In this document: piece by piece, positions 8,115 through 15,606 of the stretch
Layout of the letters: each line of letters starts with the position of its first letter
Numbering within the stretch: position 1 is the first letter of the stretch
Origin: JANNWF01 sp052390415
GTDB taxonomy: Bacteria > Pseudomonadota > Gammaproteobacteria > Xanthomonadales > Xanthomonadaceae
Direction: 5' to 3'
Assembly (NCBI GenBank): GCA_052390415.1
Contig: JBQTGY010000137.1
Coordinates: 1-30,358 of the forward strand
Length of the DNA stretch: 30,358 nucleotides
The notes under the pieces: model-generated
The model's database searches: none
Told to the model about the DNA's origin: nothing
The model's input: the letters and a program-made list of their open reading frames with translations, nothing else
Program-made: the position numbers and the translations under genes

Positions 8115-9452
8115 CTACACCGGCAAACGCAGGGCGCAATCTCCGGGAGCCTGCGTGCGTTGCCAATGCAAGTGATTGTTCTGCACTTGCAGCGCGGCGG
8201 CGAGGGTGGCCGAAATGACCTGTTCACCCGCGGCCAACAATTCACCGTCGGCCGCCCACAGCAAAGGGAGGTGAGGGCGTAACCACGGCGCAATGCCTGA
8301 ATCTTGCAGCACATGTTTCAGGGAATGGCTGCGTTTGCGCCCAGGCAAACGAATTCGCTCGCCGCCTTGTCGGTAACCAACGCTCAACGCGCCTCCAGAC
8401 CAAGGCGACGAGAATTGCAGAACGCTGCCATCGTCCAAGCGCAACGGCGAGCGACCATCCCAAGCCAACAATTGGGTGGGAATGACAGCAGGTTCGCCAA
8501 CACTCACATGCAGCCAGCCGCGATAACGTCGGATGCGGGTTTGCCGGTAGCGAATCAGTGGCTGTCCATCGTTGCTGGCATCGATGAGTTCGGTGCCGAT
8601 ACGGGCGTGCAGGCGCTGCGGCAGCGGATCGGCCCCGGCGCGTTGCAGCCAAAGTCGCAATACATGTGAGCGCAAGGTTGGCGACAACTGCAGCAGCTTG
8701 GCGATGACCAGCGTGTGCGAATCGGCGCCGATGCAATCGCCCAATCCGCTTCCAATCTGTTTTTCGAGCAAGTCGGCATCCGCTGCCAGCAGGCCAGCAC
8801 TGGCAGCGAGCGCGGCACTTGCCTGCGGCCAGCGTGTGCGCAACAGCGGGATGACTTGATTGCGCAGCCAACTGCGTTGATGGCGCGGGTCGGCGTTGGC
8901 CGGGTCTTCAATCCAGGTCAGCGCATGCTCGACCGCGTAAGCCCGCAGCGCCTGCTGCGGACACGCAAGCAAAGGTCGCCACAACGTGGCGTGACCCAAG
9001 GCGCGAGTCGCTCTCATGCCACCAAGCGCGGCGGTGCCGGAGCCGCGCAGCAATCGCAGCAACAGGGTTTCGGCTTGATCGTCTTGATGTTGCGCGGTGG
9101 CCAGCCACTCGCCAACCGCGAGTGCGTCGCGAAGCGCCGCATAACGGGCCTCGCGCGCGGCACCTTCGACTCCCAATCCACTGTCGACATCCACGTGGCA
9201 TCGCAAAACGTGGATGGGCACAGACAGTTCGGCGCAGACTGCCACGCATTGAGCCGCCCAAATCGGTGACTCCGTGTGCAAGCCATGATCGACATGTAGC
9301 GCCCTCAACCCCAACGAGCGTGCGGCTGGAAGACTCGCCAAGGCGTGCAGCAGCACCGTCGAGTCCATGCCGCCGCTGAAGGCTACTGCCAACGCGTTTG
9401 GGCTGGCCTCATTCAATTCATCGGTAAGGAAGTCGCGAATCTGGGCGCTCAT
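8115..9452 (-). CDS. tilS: tRNA(Ile)-lysidine synthase
   Basis: 445 residues, the usual length. It attaches lysine to C34 of the CAU-anticodon tRNA-Ile using ATP, switching the codon from AUG to AUA. The N-type ATP pyrophosphatase PP-loop AFSGGMDSTVLLHAL lies near residue 25, followed by LRALHVDHGLH, TAQHQDDQAETLLLRLLRGSG (read in two parts) and WRPLL, then the middle helical domain and the C-terminal TilS domain (RQGGERIRLPGRKRSHSLKHV). The ATG at 9452 is chosen because the conserved domain follows at once and because it overlaps the stop of a candidate small upstream gene (ATGA). An ATG nine bases earlier is also possible. The frame stays open to 9704, but that extension is unlike TilS. Confidence 0.94.
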   Translation of the reverse strand: MSAQIRDFLTDELNEASPNALAVAFSGGMDSTVLLHALASLPAARSLGLRALHVDHGLHTESPIWAAQCVAVCAELSVPIHVLRCHVDVDSGLGVEGAAREARYAALRDALAVGEWLATAQHQDDQAETLLLRLLRGSGTAALGGMRATRALGHATLWRPLLACPQQALRAYAVEHALTWIEDPANADPRHQRSWLRNQVIPLLRTRWPQASAALAASAGLLAADADLLEKQIGSGLGDCIGADSHTLVIAKLLQLSPTLRSHVLRLWLQRAGADPLPQRLHARIGTELIDASNDGQPLIRYRQTRIRRYRGWLHVSVGEPAVIPTQLLAWDGRSPLRLDDGSVLQFSSPWSGGALSVGYRQGGERIRLPGRKRSHSLKHVLQDSGIAPWLRPHLPLLWAADGELLAAGEQVISATLAAALQVQNNHLHWQRTQAPGDCALRLPV

Positions 9453-9598
9453 CGCAAGCATCGTGCATTGCGAAGGTCGCCCTGCCAATGACCAGTCCCG
9501 CTTTGGTAGCGCCGATCGAGCATTCGTAGAGCCTGCGTGCGCAACGCCAACATGCTCGGCTGCTTGCTGGAAAGCAGACGAGCAAGTTCGCGCTGCAA
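9449..9598 (-). CDS. candidate 49-residue protein coupled to tilS
   Basis: A TTG start at 9598 is preceded by AGAGGAGG, the best Shine-Dalgarno sequence in this part of the window, with a seven-base spacer. Its TGA stop overlaps the tilS ATG as ATGA, the usual sign of translational coupling. The product is basic and helix-prone (QRELARLLSS, MLALRTQALRMLDRRYQ). I do not recognise it. The third-position G/C of this frame is somewhat higher than that of the tilS-frame extension over the same bases, which supports it modestly. Alternatives are a leader peptide that controls tilS translation, or chance. Confidence 0.45.
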   Translation of the reverse strand: MQRELARLLSSKQPSMLALRTQALRMLDRRYQSGTGHWQGDLRNARCLR

Positions 9599-9667
9599 GC
9601 GCAGGCCTCCTCTTCACTCGGTCTGCTCCACAAGAACTGGAAGTCGCAAACCGGCTAGGCTCTCGGA

Positions 9668-10618
9668 ATGCCAAGCATTGACACCCGCCCACCCGCCATC
9701 GCACTGATGGGCCCCACCGCTTCCGGCAAGACCGCGTTAGCCCTCGACTGGGCTGAGCGGTTTGCGGGCGAAATCGTCAGCGTCGATTCGGCCTTGGTGT
9801 ATCGCGGCCTGGACATCGGCAGTGCCAAACCCAGCAAGGATGAGTTGGCACGTGCGCGGCACCATCTGCTCGATCTGCGCGATCCCCATCAACCCTATTC
9901 AGCGGCCGAGTTCTGCGTCGATGCGTTGGCGGCGATGGATGACATCAACGCGCGCGCTCGCATGCCGATCCTGGTCGGCGGCACTGGCCTGTACTTCCGC
10001 GCGCTATTCGACGGACTCTCGCCGATGCCCGAGGCCGATCCGGCCATTCGCGCCGAGCTTGCCGCAGAAGCGGAAGTCAGCGGCTGGCCAGCCATGCACG
10101 CGCAACTGGCCGTCGTTGATCCGCAAGCGGCCACGCGCGTCCATGCCAGCGATCCGCAACGCATCCAGCGCGCGCTGGAAGTGTTCCGGCTCACTGGCAA
10201 ACCGATCAGTGCGTGGCAAAACGATGCGCGTTGCCCACCACGGATGCCGTTCCGATTTCTGAAGATTGCCCTGTGGCCAGACCGTAATCTGCTGCGCGAG
10301 CGCATCGCTCGACGGTTTGACGCGATGCTGAGTGCCGGATTCCTCGATGAGGTGCGCCGCTTGCGAGCGGACCCAAGGCTGCACGCAGATTTGCCGGCGA
10401 TGCGTGCTGTGGGCTATCGGCAAGCGTGGGAACATCTGGATGGACTCAGCAGCACCGACGCGTTCCGCCAATTGGTGATTCATGCCACCACCCAACTGGC
10501 CAAACGCCAACGAACCCTGCTACGCGGTGAATCCGACGTCTTTCGCATTGATCCTGGCTCAAAAGTCGACCATGGCCGGCTGGCGCGCCTGCTGCGGGAC
10601 TTCTTGCCCACGTCCTGA
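9668..10618 (+). CDS. miaA: tRNA dimethylallyltransferase
   Basis: 316 residues. It transfers the dimethylallyl group to N6 of A37 in tRNAs reading UNN codons, the first step to ms2i6A. The P-loop GPTASGKT is at residues 15-22. It is followed by DSALVYRGLDIGSAKPS (substrate and base recognition), HHLLDLRDP, VGGTGLYFRAL, and the C-terminal PxMRAVGYRQAW and TTQLAKRQRTLLRG. The ATG at 9668 places the P-loop at the normal distance from the N-terminus; its Shine-Dalgarno is weak. It opens the miaA-hfq-hflX-hflK-hflC group and is divergent from the tilS unit, with about 70 bases between them. Confidence 0.96.
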   Translation: MPSIDTRPPAIALMGPTASGKTALALDWAERFAGEIVSVDSALVYRGLDIGSAKPSKDELARARHHLLDLRDPHQPYSAAEFCVDALAAMDDINARARMPILVGGTGLYFRALFDGLSPMPEADPAIRAELAAEAEVSGWPAMHAQLAVVDPQAATRVHASDPQRIQRALEVFRLTGKPISAWQNDARCPPRMPFRFLKIALWPDRNLLRERIARRFDAMLSAGFLDEVRRLRADPRLHADLPAMRAVGYRQAWEHLDGLSSTDAFRQLVIHATTQLAKRQRTLLRGESDVFRIDPGSKVDHGRLARLLRDFLPTS

Positions 10619-10796
10619 ACACAGCCTGCGTGTACCATTTGGCAGCGCGGACCACCTTTGGCTGTGCACCTTGCACTTGAATTGTCGGCGCTGCCCCCCA
10701 GTTTTGGGACCTTGGCAGTCGACGGCGCTCGCGGCCTATTGCACTTCAAGTGCCAGCGGTCGCGCACAACAATAAATCAGCAGGAGATAATTTGTG
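10619..10796 (+). promoter_or_regulatory. miaA-hfq spacer with palindrome; possible hfq leader
   Basis: These 178 bases contain no gene. A perfect palindrome GCACTT-C-AAGTGC lies at 10741-10753. Half of it (GCACTTGAATT) is echoed about 70 bases upstream near 10673. AGGAG at 10782-10786 is the hfq ribosome site. In other bacteria hfq is expressed from several promoters in and after miaA and is autoregulated at its leader, so this spacer is a plausible control region. I could not pick a convincing -35/-10 pair. Confidence 0.3.
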
Positions 10797-11075
10797 ATGT
10801 CGAAAGGCCAGTCTTTGCAAGACCCATTTCTCAACGCCCTGCGGCGTGAGCGCGTGCCAGTGTCGATCTACCTGGTGAACGGCATCAAGCTGCAAGGCAC
10901 GGTGGAGTCGTTCGACCAATTCGTCGTACTTTTGCGCAATACCGTCAGTCAAATGGTCTACAAACACGCGATCTCGACCGTGGTGCCCTCGCGCAATGTG
11001 CGCCTGGGCCCGCCGGGCGGTGATCACGGCGGCGGCGATCACGCCGGCGACGACAGCGTCCACGTCGGGGAATAG
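10797..11075 (+). CDS. hfq: RNA chaperone Hfq
   Basis: 92 residues. A hexameric Sm-like protein that pairs small RNAs with mRNAs. The sequence is canonical: SLQDPFLNALRRERVPVSIYLVNGIKLQG (Sm1, written here across Gln8 and Phe39 contacts) and the Sm2 motif YKHAISTVVPSR. The C-terminal tail is short and rich in Gly, His and Asp. The ATG at 10797 is used, since SKGQSLQDPF is the standard N-terminus; an in-frame GTG one codon earlier is equally close to the AGGAG. hflX follows after seven bases. Confidence 0.98.
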   Translation: MSKGQSLQDPFLNALRRERVPVSIYLVNGIKLQGTVESFDQFVVLLRNTVSQMVYKHAISTVVPSRNVRLGPPGGDHGGGDHAGDDSVHVGE

Positions 11076-11082
11076 CACAAGC

Positions 11083-12417
11083 GTGTTCGAACGTTCCCGC
11101 AAGGGTGAAAACGCACTGCTGATTCAGCCCTACCGGCCCGGCGAACAGGACCCGACCTTGCTCGACGAGTTTGTCGAGCTGACACGCTCCGCGGGTGCCA
11201 GCGTGGTCGGGACTTTGCATGCGCGGCTGGAACGGCCCAATCCTGCGCTGCTGCTTGGCACCGGCAAGGTCGAAGAAGCGCGCGCCATGTGCGCAGCGAC
11301 CGAGGCCGATCTGGTGCTGGTCAATCACGCCTTGACGCCAGTGCAAGAGCGCAATCTTGAGCGCGCGCTGGAACGGCGCGTGGTGGATCGCACCGGTCTG
11401 ATCCTCGACATTTTTGCGCAGCGTGCGCGCAGCCACGAAGGCAAGCTGCAAGTGGAGCTGGCCCAGCTCAAACACATGGCAACGCGGCTGGTGCGCGGTT
11501 GGACCCATCTCGAGCGCCAACGCGGCGGCTCGATTGGTCTTCGCGGACCGGGTGAAACGCAGTTGGAAATCGATCGCCGCCTGCTTTCCAAGCGCGTCGA
11601 TCTGCTGAAAGCGCGCTTGGAAAAGGTCGAAGTCCAACGCACGCAGATGCGGCGTGCGCGCTTGCGCAATGAAATGCCGCGCGTTGCCCTGATCGGCTAC
11701 ACCAATGCCGGCAAGTCGACCCTCTTCAACGCCTTGACCGGCGCAGACGCTTACGCCGCCGACAAACTGTTCGCGACGCTGGACCCTACCGTGCGTCGTC
11801 TGGCGGGGTTGCAGTGTGGACCGGTCGCGCTGGCCGATACCGTCGGCTTCGTTCGCGATCTGCCGCATGATCTGATTGCCGCGTTTCGCTCGACCTTGAG
11901 CGAAGCACGCGACGCCGATCTGTTGTTGCACGTGGTCGACGCCGCCGATTCGCTGCGCGAGGAGCGCATTGGCCAAGTGCAGGAAGTCTTGAACGACATC
12001 GAAGCCGGCGAAATTCCGCAGCTGGTGGTGTTCAACAAACTGGATCTGATCGAAGACGCGCTGCCGCGTTGTGATCGCGACGAGGCTGGCGCAGTCCGGC
12101 GCGTATGGGTGTCAGCCCACAGCGGTGCCGGCATTCAGATCCTGCGCGAAGCCATCTCGGACAAGTTTCCTGCCGCGCGCATCCATCAGTGGATCACGTT
12201 GCCAGCGATGGCCGGACGCATGCGCGCGCGCTTGTTTGCTGCCGGGGCCGTAGTCAATGAAGATGCCAGCGAAGAAGGCTGGTCACTCGAATTGGATCTG
12301 CCCGAGCGACTCGCTGCACAGTTGTGTATTGGCTCCGATGCCGACGCGGTGGCGCTGCGTGGGCAATTGGGTGCGGCGCTTGCCGCGCGTGCCGACGCAC
12401 TGGCCGCGTTGGCGTGA
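11083..12417 (+). CDS. hflX: ribosome-associated GTPase HflX
   Basis: 444 residues. HflX splits stalled 70S ribosomes, notably after heat stress. The N-terminal domain (LLIQPYRPGEQDPTLLDEF, ALLLGTGKVEEA) is followed by the linker helices and the family signature IGLRGPGETQLEIDRR. The G domain has G1 GYTNAGKST (residues 205-213), G3 DTVGFVRDLP and G4 NKLD. The GTG at 11083 sits seven bases after hfq and gives the expected N-terminus. The reading frame continues upstream only as the shadow of hfq. Confidence 0.96.
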   Translation: MFERSRKGENALLIQPYRPGEQDPTLLDEFVELTRSAGASVVGTLHARLERPNPALLLGTGKVEEARAMCAATEADLVLVNHALTPVQERNLERALERRVVDRTGLILDIFAQRARSHEGKLQVELAQLKHMATRLVRGWTHLERQRGGSIGLRGPGETQLEIDRRLLSKRVDLLKARLEKVEVQRTQMRRARLRNEMPRVALIGYTNAGKSTLFNALTGADAYAADKLFATLDPTVRRLAGLQCGPVALADTVGFVRDLPHDLIAAFRSTLSEARDADLLLHVVDAADSLREERIGQVQEVLNDIEAGEIPQLVVFNKLDLIEDALPRCDRDEAGAVRRVWVSAHSGAGIQILREAISDKFPAARIHQWITLPAMAGRMRARLFAAGAVVNEDASEEGWSLELDLPERLAAQLCIGSDADAVALRGQLGAALAARADALAALA

Positions 12418-12580
12418 TCGTGCCTCCGGTGAACTAATCAATTGCATCAATCGAGACTTAAGTCCAATGAGCCAACCTTCTCGCCTCAGTCGCGCAATTT
12501 CCACCTTGCGATGGCCGTTTTCGCGCCGGCCCGCGACATCCACGACGGCCAGTGCCATGCCAGCGAATGAAGCGGCCGAC
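12418..12580 (+). other. hflX-hflK spacer with GACTTAAGTC palindrome
   Basis: A 163-base gap that is unusually long for this gene order. It holds a perfect 10-base palindrome GACTTAAGTC at 12455-12464. From an ATG at 12467 the hflK frame is open and would add 38 Ser/Arg/Ala-rich residues to HflK. This is either an alternative HflK N-terminus or a leader with an internal promoter. Confidence 0.35.
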
Positions 12581-13756
12581 ATGGCGTGGAACGAGCCCGG
12601 CGGCGACAAGAAAGACCCCTGGAACAACGGCCGCAAGGATGGCGATCCGGGCAAGCGTGGTGATCAAGGCCAAGGCCCGGATGTCGACGCATTTCTGGAA
12701 AAACTGAAAGCCAACCTGGGTCGCGTGTTCGGTGGTGGCAATGGTTCGGGAAATTCAAGTCGCAGCAACAGTGCGCAAGGCGGACCTAACCTGCTGTTGA
12801 TCATCGGCGGGCTGATGGCGGTCTGGCTGGTGTTCGATTCCTGGGTGATGGTGGACGAACGCGAGCGTGGTGTGGTGCTGCGTTTTGGCAAGTTTGATCG
12901 GCTGATGGGCCCCGGGCCGAACTTCAAGTTTCCGCGGCCGATTGAAACCGTGACCAAGGTGGATGTGACCCAGCTGAGCAGCCATACCGGTCAGGTTCGC
13001 ATGCTGACCAGCGACGAGAACATCGTCCAGATCGAGTACAACGTGCAGTATCTGGTGGCCGATCCACAGCTCAATCTGTTTGGCGCGCGTGATCCGGAAG
13101 ACACCCTCAAGCAGGCGGCCGAAAGCGCGGTTCGCGATGTGATCGGTTCGTCCCAGATGGACGCCGTGTTGACTGGCGAGCGCGCCGCGCTGGCCGCTGC
13201 CGCTCGCAAGCGATTGCAAGCCACGCTGGATAGCTACAAGACCGGCCTGTCGGTGTCCGTGTTCAATATCCAGAACGCGCGTCCGCCAACCGAAGTGCGT
13301 GAGGCCTTTGATGACGCGATCAGTGCCCGCGAAGATCGCGAGCGCATCGAGAGCGAGGCCTTGGCGTATGCGAGTTCGGTGGTTCCGGAGGCCCGCGGTG
13401 AAGCGGCACGCATCCGCGCCGAAGCCGAAGGTCACAAGGAAGCGGTGATTGCGCGCGCGATGGGTGAAGCGGATCGCTTCAATCTACTCGCCGAACAATA
13501 TCGCAAGGCACCCGACGTCACCCGTCAGCGCCTGTATCTGGAATCGATGGAGCGAGTCTTGTCGAACAGCCGCAAGGTCTACGCGGGTGACGGCGACAAT
13601 GTGTTGTATTTGCCGCTGGATGGCAGCACATCAGCCAATGCCCCCATGAACCGCTTGCCCGCCGCTGCCGCTGCCATGGCGCCGGCGGCACCCGAACGCA
13701 GTGTGCGCGAACAGGTCCGCCCAGAGCGCGGTGGTCGTGAGGAGAATCGCCAATGA
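12581..13756 (+). CDS. hflK: FtsH protease modulator HflK
   Basis: 391 residues. A membrane SPFH/band-7 protein that forms a large complex with HflC around the FtsH protease. It begins MAWNEPGG, the typical HflK start, followed by a Gly/Asp/Lys-rich cytoplasmic stretch. One membrane helix spans about residues 69-88 (LLLIIGGLMAVWLVFDSW). The SPFH domain follows, with RGVVLRFGKFDRL, MLTSDENIVQIEYNVQY and ARPPTEVREAFDDAI, then a coiled-coil rich in Ala and Glu. The C-terminus is Pro/Ala/Arg-rich. Its stop overlaps the hflC ATG (ATGA). The in-frame ATG at 12467 would extend the N-terminus, but families I know start at MAWN. Confidence 0.95.
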   Translation: MAWNEPGGDKKDPWNNGRKDGDPGKRGDQGQGPDVDAFLEKLKANLGRVFGGGNGSGNSSRSNSAQGGPNLLLIIGGLMAVWLVFDSWVMVDERERGVVLRFGKFDRLMGPGPNFKFPRPIETVTKVDVTQLSSHTGQVRMLTSDENIVQIEYNVQYLVADPQLNLFGARDPEDTLKQAAESAVRDVIGSSQMDAVLTGERAALAAAARKRLQATLDSYKTGLSVSVFNIQNARPPTEVREAFDDAISAREDRERIESEALAYASSVVPEARGEAARIRAEAEGHKEAVIARAMGEADRFNLLAEQYRKAPDVTRQRLYLESMERVLSNSRKVYAGDGDNVLYLPLDGSTSANAPMNRLPAAAAAMAPAAPERSVREQVRPERGGREENRQ

Positions 13757-14622
13757 AGTCCTATATCCCCGTCATCGCGGTCGTGCTTGGCTTTCTGGCC
13801 ATGGACTCGGTGTATCAGGTGCAAGAGAGCCAGGTCGCGGTTCGCTTCCAGTTTGGTCGGATTGTCGAAAGCGACATCCTGCCCGGCATTCACTTCAAGC
13901 TGCCGCTGGCACAGAACGTGATGAAGTTTGATCGCCGGGTGCTGTCGTTGGACGGACAACCCGAGCGTTATCTGACCTCGGAGAAGAAGGACGTCAGCGT
14001 CGACTTCTTCGTCAAATGGCGAATTGCGGACGTGCGCAAGTTCTACGGCGCGGCAGCGGGCCAGGAAGCCAATGCTGCGCAACGCTTGTCGCCCATCATC
14101 AAAGAAGCCATCCGCAACGAATTCAACCAGCGTACCCTGAAGGAAGTGGTGGGCGGCGTGCGTACCAATCTGGCCGAACGTTTTGTCGAAGTCGCCAACG
14201 TGGGTGCGGCTGAGTTGGGGGTGGAAGTGATCGACGTGCGCATCAAACGCATCGACTTGCCCGAGGATGGCGGCGTGTTGGGCTCGGTATTCGAGCGCAT
14301 GCGCGCCGAGCGCTTGCGCGTAGCCAACGCACTTCGCGCAGAAGGCACCGAGCAATCCGAGACCATCCGCTCCAACGCGGATCGCCAGCGTGTGGTCATC
14401 GTCGCCGAAGCGGACCGCGACAGTCAGCGTCTGCGCGGTGAAGGTGATGCCGTTGCTGCCGAAACCTATGCCAAGGCATTTGGTGAGAATGCGGAGTTTT
14501 ACGCGTTCAGCCGCAGCTTGGAGGCCTATCGCAATTCGTTTGGCAGCGGCAAGGACGTGCTGGTGCTGGATCGGGATTCCGAGTTCATGCGCTATTTCAA
14601 GGACTCGGGTAGCCCGCGCTGA
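13753..14622 (+). CDS. hflC: FtsH protease modulator HflC
   Basis: 289 residues. Partner of HflK. An N-terminal membrane helix (residues 5-20, IPVIAVVLGFLAMDSVY) precedes an SPFH domain with VQESQVAVRFQFGRI, PGIHFKLP, FDRRVLSLDGQPERYLTSEKK (conserved core), and DVRIKRIDLPED, then a long Glu/Ala/Arg coiled coil (FERMRAERLRVANALRAEG). The length is slightly below the 330 or so of E. coli HflC because the C-terminal insert is short. The start overlaps the hflK stop. Confidence 0.96.
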   Translation: MKSYIPVIAVVLGFLAMDSVYQVQESQVAVRFQFGRIVESDILPGIHFKLPLAQNVMKFDRRVLSLDGQPERYLTSEKKDVSVDFFVKWRIADVRKFYGAAAGQEANAAQRLSPIIKEAIRNEFNQRTLKEVVGGVRTNLAERFVEVANVGAAELGVEVIDVRIKRIDLPEDGGVLGSVFERMRAERLRVANALRAEGTEQSETIRSNADRQRVVIVAEADRDSQRLRGEGDAVAAETYAKAFGENAEFYAFSRSLEAYRNSFGSGKDVLVLDRDSEFMRYFKDSGSPR

Positions 14623-14673
14623 GACTCGGTTCGCGAGCCGGACACATTTGGCAGCTCGGATGAAGCGCACAGC

Positions 14674-14859
14674 ATGACCAGTGACCTGTTGGCGGCCCTG
14701 TGTCTGGTACTGGTGATCGAGGGCCTTGTCCTGTTCGTTGGACCAGCCGCGTGGAAGCGCGTCGCCCAGCAATTGCTGGAGGTGCCCGAAGGTTCGCTGC
14801 GCATGAGCGGTGCCGTGATGATCGGAATCGGCTTGATCGCATTGCAGTTGGTGCGCTGA
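14674..14859 (+). CDS. DUF2065 (YjeT-like) small membrane protein
   Basis: 61 residues in two membrane helices (about 4-22 and 42-60) joined by a short basic/acidic loop (WKRVAQQLLEVPEGSLRMSG). This is the DUF2065 family, found after hflC in many proteobacteria (yjeT in E. coli, where purA follows). Here purA is absent and a repeat ends the unit. The function is unknown. The position suggests a link to the HflKC complex. Confidence 0.88.
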   Translation: MTSDLLAALCLVLVIEGLVLFVGPAAWKRVAQQLLEVPEGSLRMSGAVMIGIGLIALQLVR

Positions 14860-14896
14860 GGGGATGCGGGCCACTTGCAGCAACCTTCCAACGCTC

Positions 14897-14966
14897 TGGG
14901 AGGGCCGCGCTCCCGCGCGCCTGCTCCAGGGTGAGAGAGCAGCGCCGCAGGAGCGGCGCCCTCCAA
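14897..14966. repeat. palindromic GGAGGGC-type element between convergent genes
   Basis: Two imperfect inverted arms of about 30 bases (starting TGGGAGGGCC and ending GCGCCCTCCAA) with a short centre. The right arm contains a perfect hairpin GCGCCGC-AGGA-GCGGCGC (14942-14959). The same hairpin arms occur at 27958-27975. It fills the gap between the DUF2065 gene and the convergent DUF4399 gene, where it may also stop transcription from both sides, although there is no T-run. Confidence 0.55.
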
Positions 14967-14975
14967 TGCAGCAAT

Positions 14976-15395
14976 CTACTCCACCACAATCTTGATCTGC
15001 TCCGACACCACCGGCTGTTGGTGCGGAATGTGGCTGTGATCGCCAAGCAATAGTTGCAGCGTGTGTTCCCCCGGCGACAGCGTCAGTGTGGTTTCGGTCT
15101 GGCCGCCGCCGAAGTGCACGTGGTTTGCATCATTGGGGATCGGAAGCCCCATTTCCGGAAGTTTGGTGTCGATCAGCAAGTGGTGATGACCGGTCTTGGC
15201 CACGACCGTGCCCGCTGGCGCCACGCCCATTCCACTCAACCCGAAGCGCACCACCACTGGATTTTTCACGGTCTCGCCAGCGGTCGGGCTGATGATGTAG
15301 AGCTTGGCCTCGGGCGGTGCCTCCGTGCGCGGTGACTCAGAGGCGAAGGCGGGCGCGGCAATCGCGAAGGCGAACAGGGCAGTGAACATGCGCAT
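14976..15395 (-). CDS. secreted DUF4399 protein
   Basis: 139 residues with a signal peptide (MRMFTALFAFAIAAPAFA, cleaved about residue 18). The mature part is a beta-sandwich-like DUF4399 domain with KTGHHHLLIDTKLP, IPNDANHVHFGGGQTE and LSPGEHTLQLLLGDHSHIPH. The many histidines (HHH, HVHF, DHSH) look like a metal site, though no activity is known. The ATG at 15395 is preferred; it has GAGTG seven bases upstream. A GTG at 15404 and an ATG at 15389 are alternatives. It is divergent from the acyl-ligase operon; their shared 211-base upstream region contains the TTAAG-type operator. Confidence 0.85.
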   Translation of the reverse strand: MRMFTALFAFAIAAPAFASESPRTEAPPEAKLYIISPTAGETVKNPVVVRFGLSGMGVAPAGTVVAKTGHHHLLIDTKLPEMGLPIPNDANHVHFGGGQTETTLTLSPGEHTLQLLLGDHSHIPHQQPVVSEQIKIVVE

Positions 15396-15538
15396 TGGAT
15401 GCACTCGCTAAGGGACGGAACGCTATCGTACCGACCGACCGACAATCGCAGGTCAGTGCTTCGTGAGCAGCACGCCAGCTGAACGCTGCGGTGCCCTTCG
15501 AGCCGGCTTCAGGCCAAAAACGCCCGCCTAACCTCGAC

Positions 15539-15554
15539 CTAAGTTTCGCTTAAG
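15539..15554 (+). promoter_or_regulatory. PmrA/QseB/BqsR-type operator, CTAAG-N6-TTAAG
   Basis: A direct repeat CTAAG (15539-15543), six bases, then TTAAG (15550-15554). This fits the TTAAG-N6-TTAAG site known for BqsR and the related CTTAAG-N5-CTTAAG boxes of PmrA and QseB, with one mismatch in the first half. A possible -10 hexamer TAAGGT lies at 15565-15570, ten bases after the second half-site; this is the spacing expected for OmpR-class activators that replace the -35. The start codon of the first gene is 36 bases further on. A regulator of this class is encoded at 20464-21123. Confidence 0.55.
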
Positions 15555-15606
15555 TTTGCGCCGCTAAGGTGCACCTCAGTCAGTCAACGACATCAGGTGC
15601 ATCACC

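Noticed and set aside
9453..9704. Longer TilS starting near 9704 or at the GTG near 9613
   Set aside because: The extra residues are Ser/Ala/Arg-rich and unlike TilS. The strong ribosome site at about 9606-9611 fits the TTG of the small overlapping frame better.
12455..12464. CTTAAG in front of hflK as a second site for the regulator
   Set aside because: Only one half-site is present; there is no TTAAG-like match 11 bases to either side.
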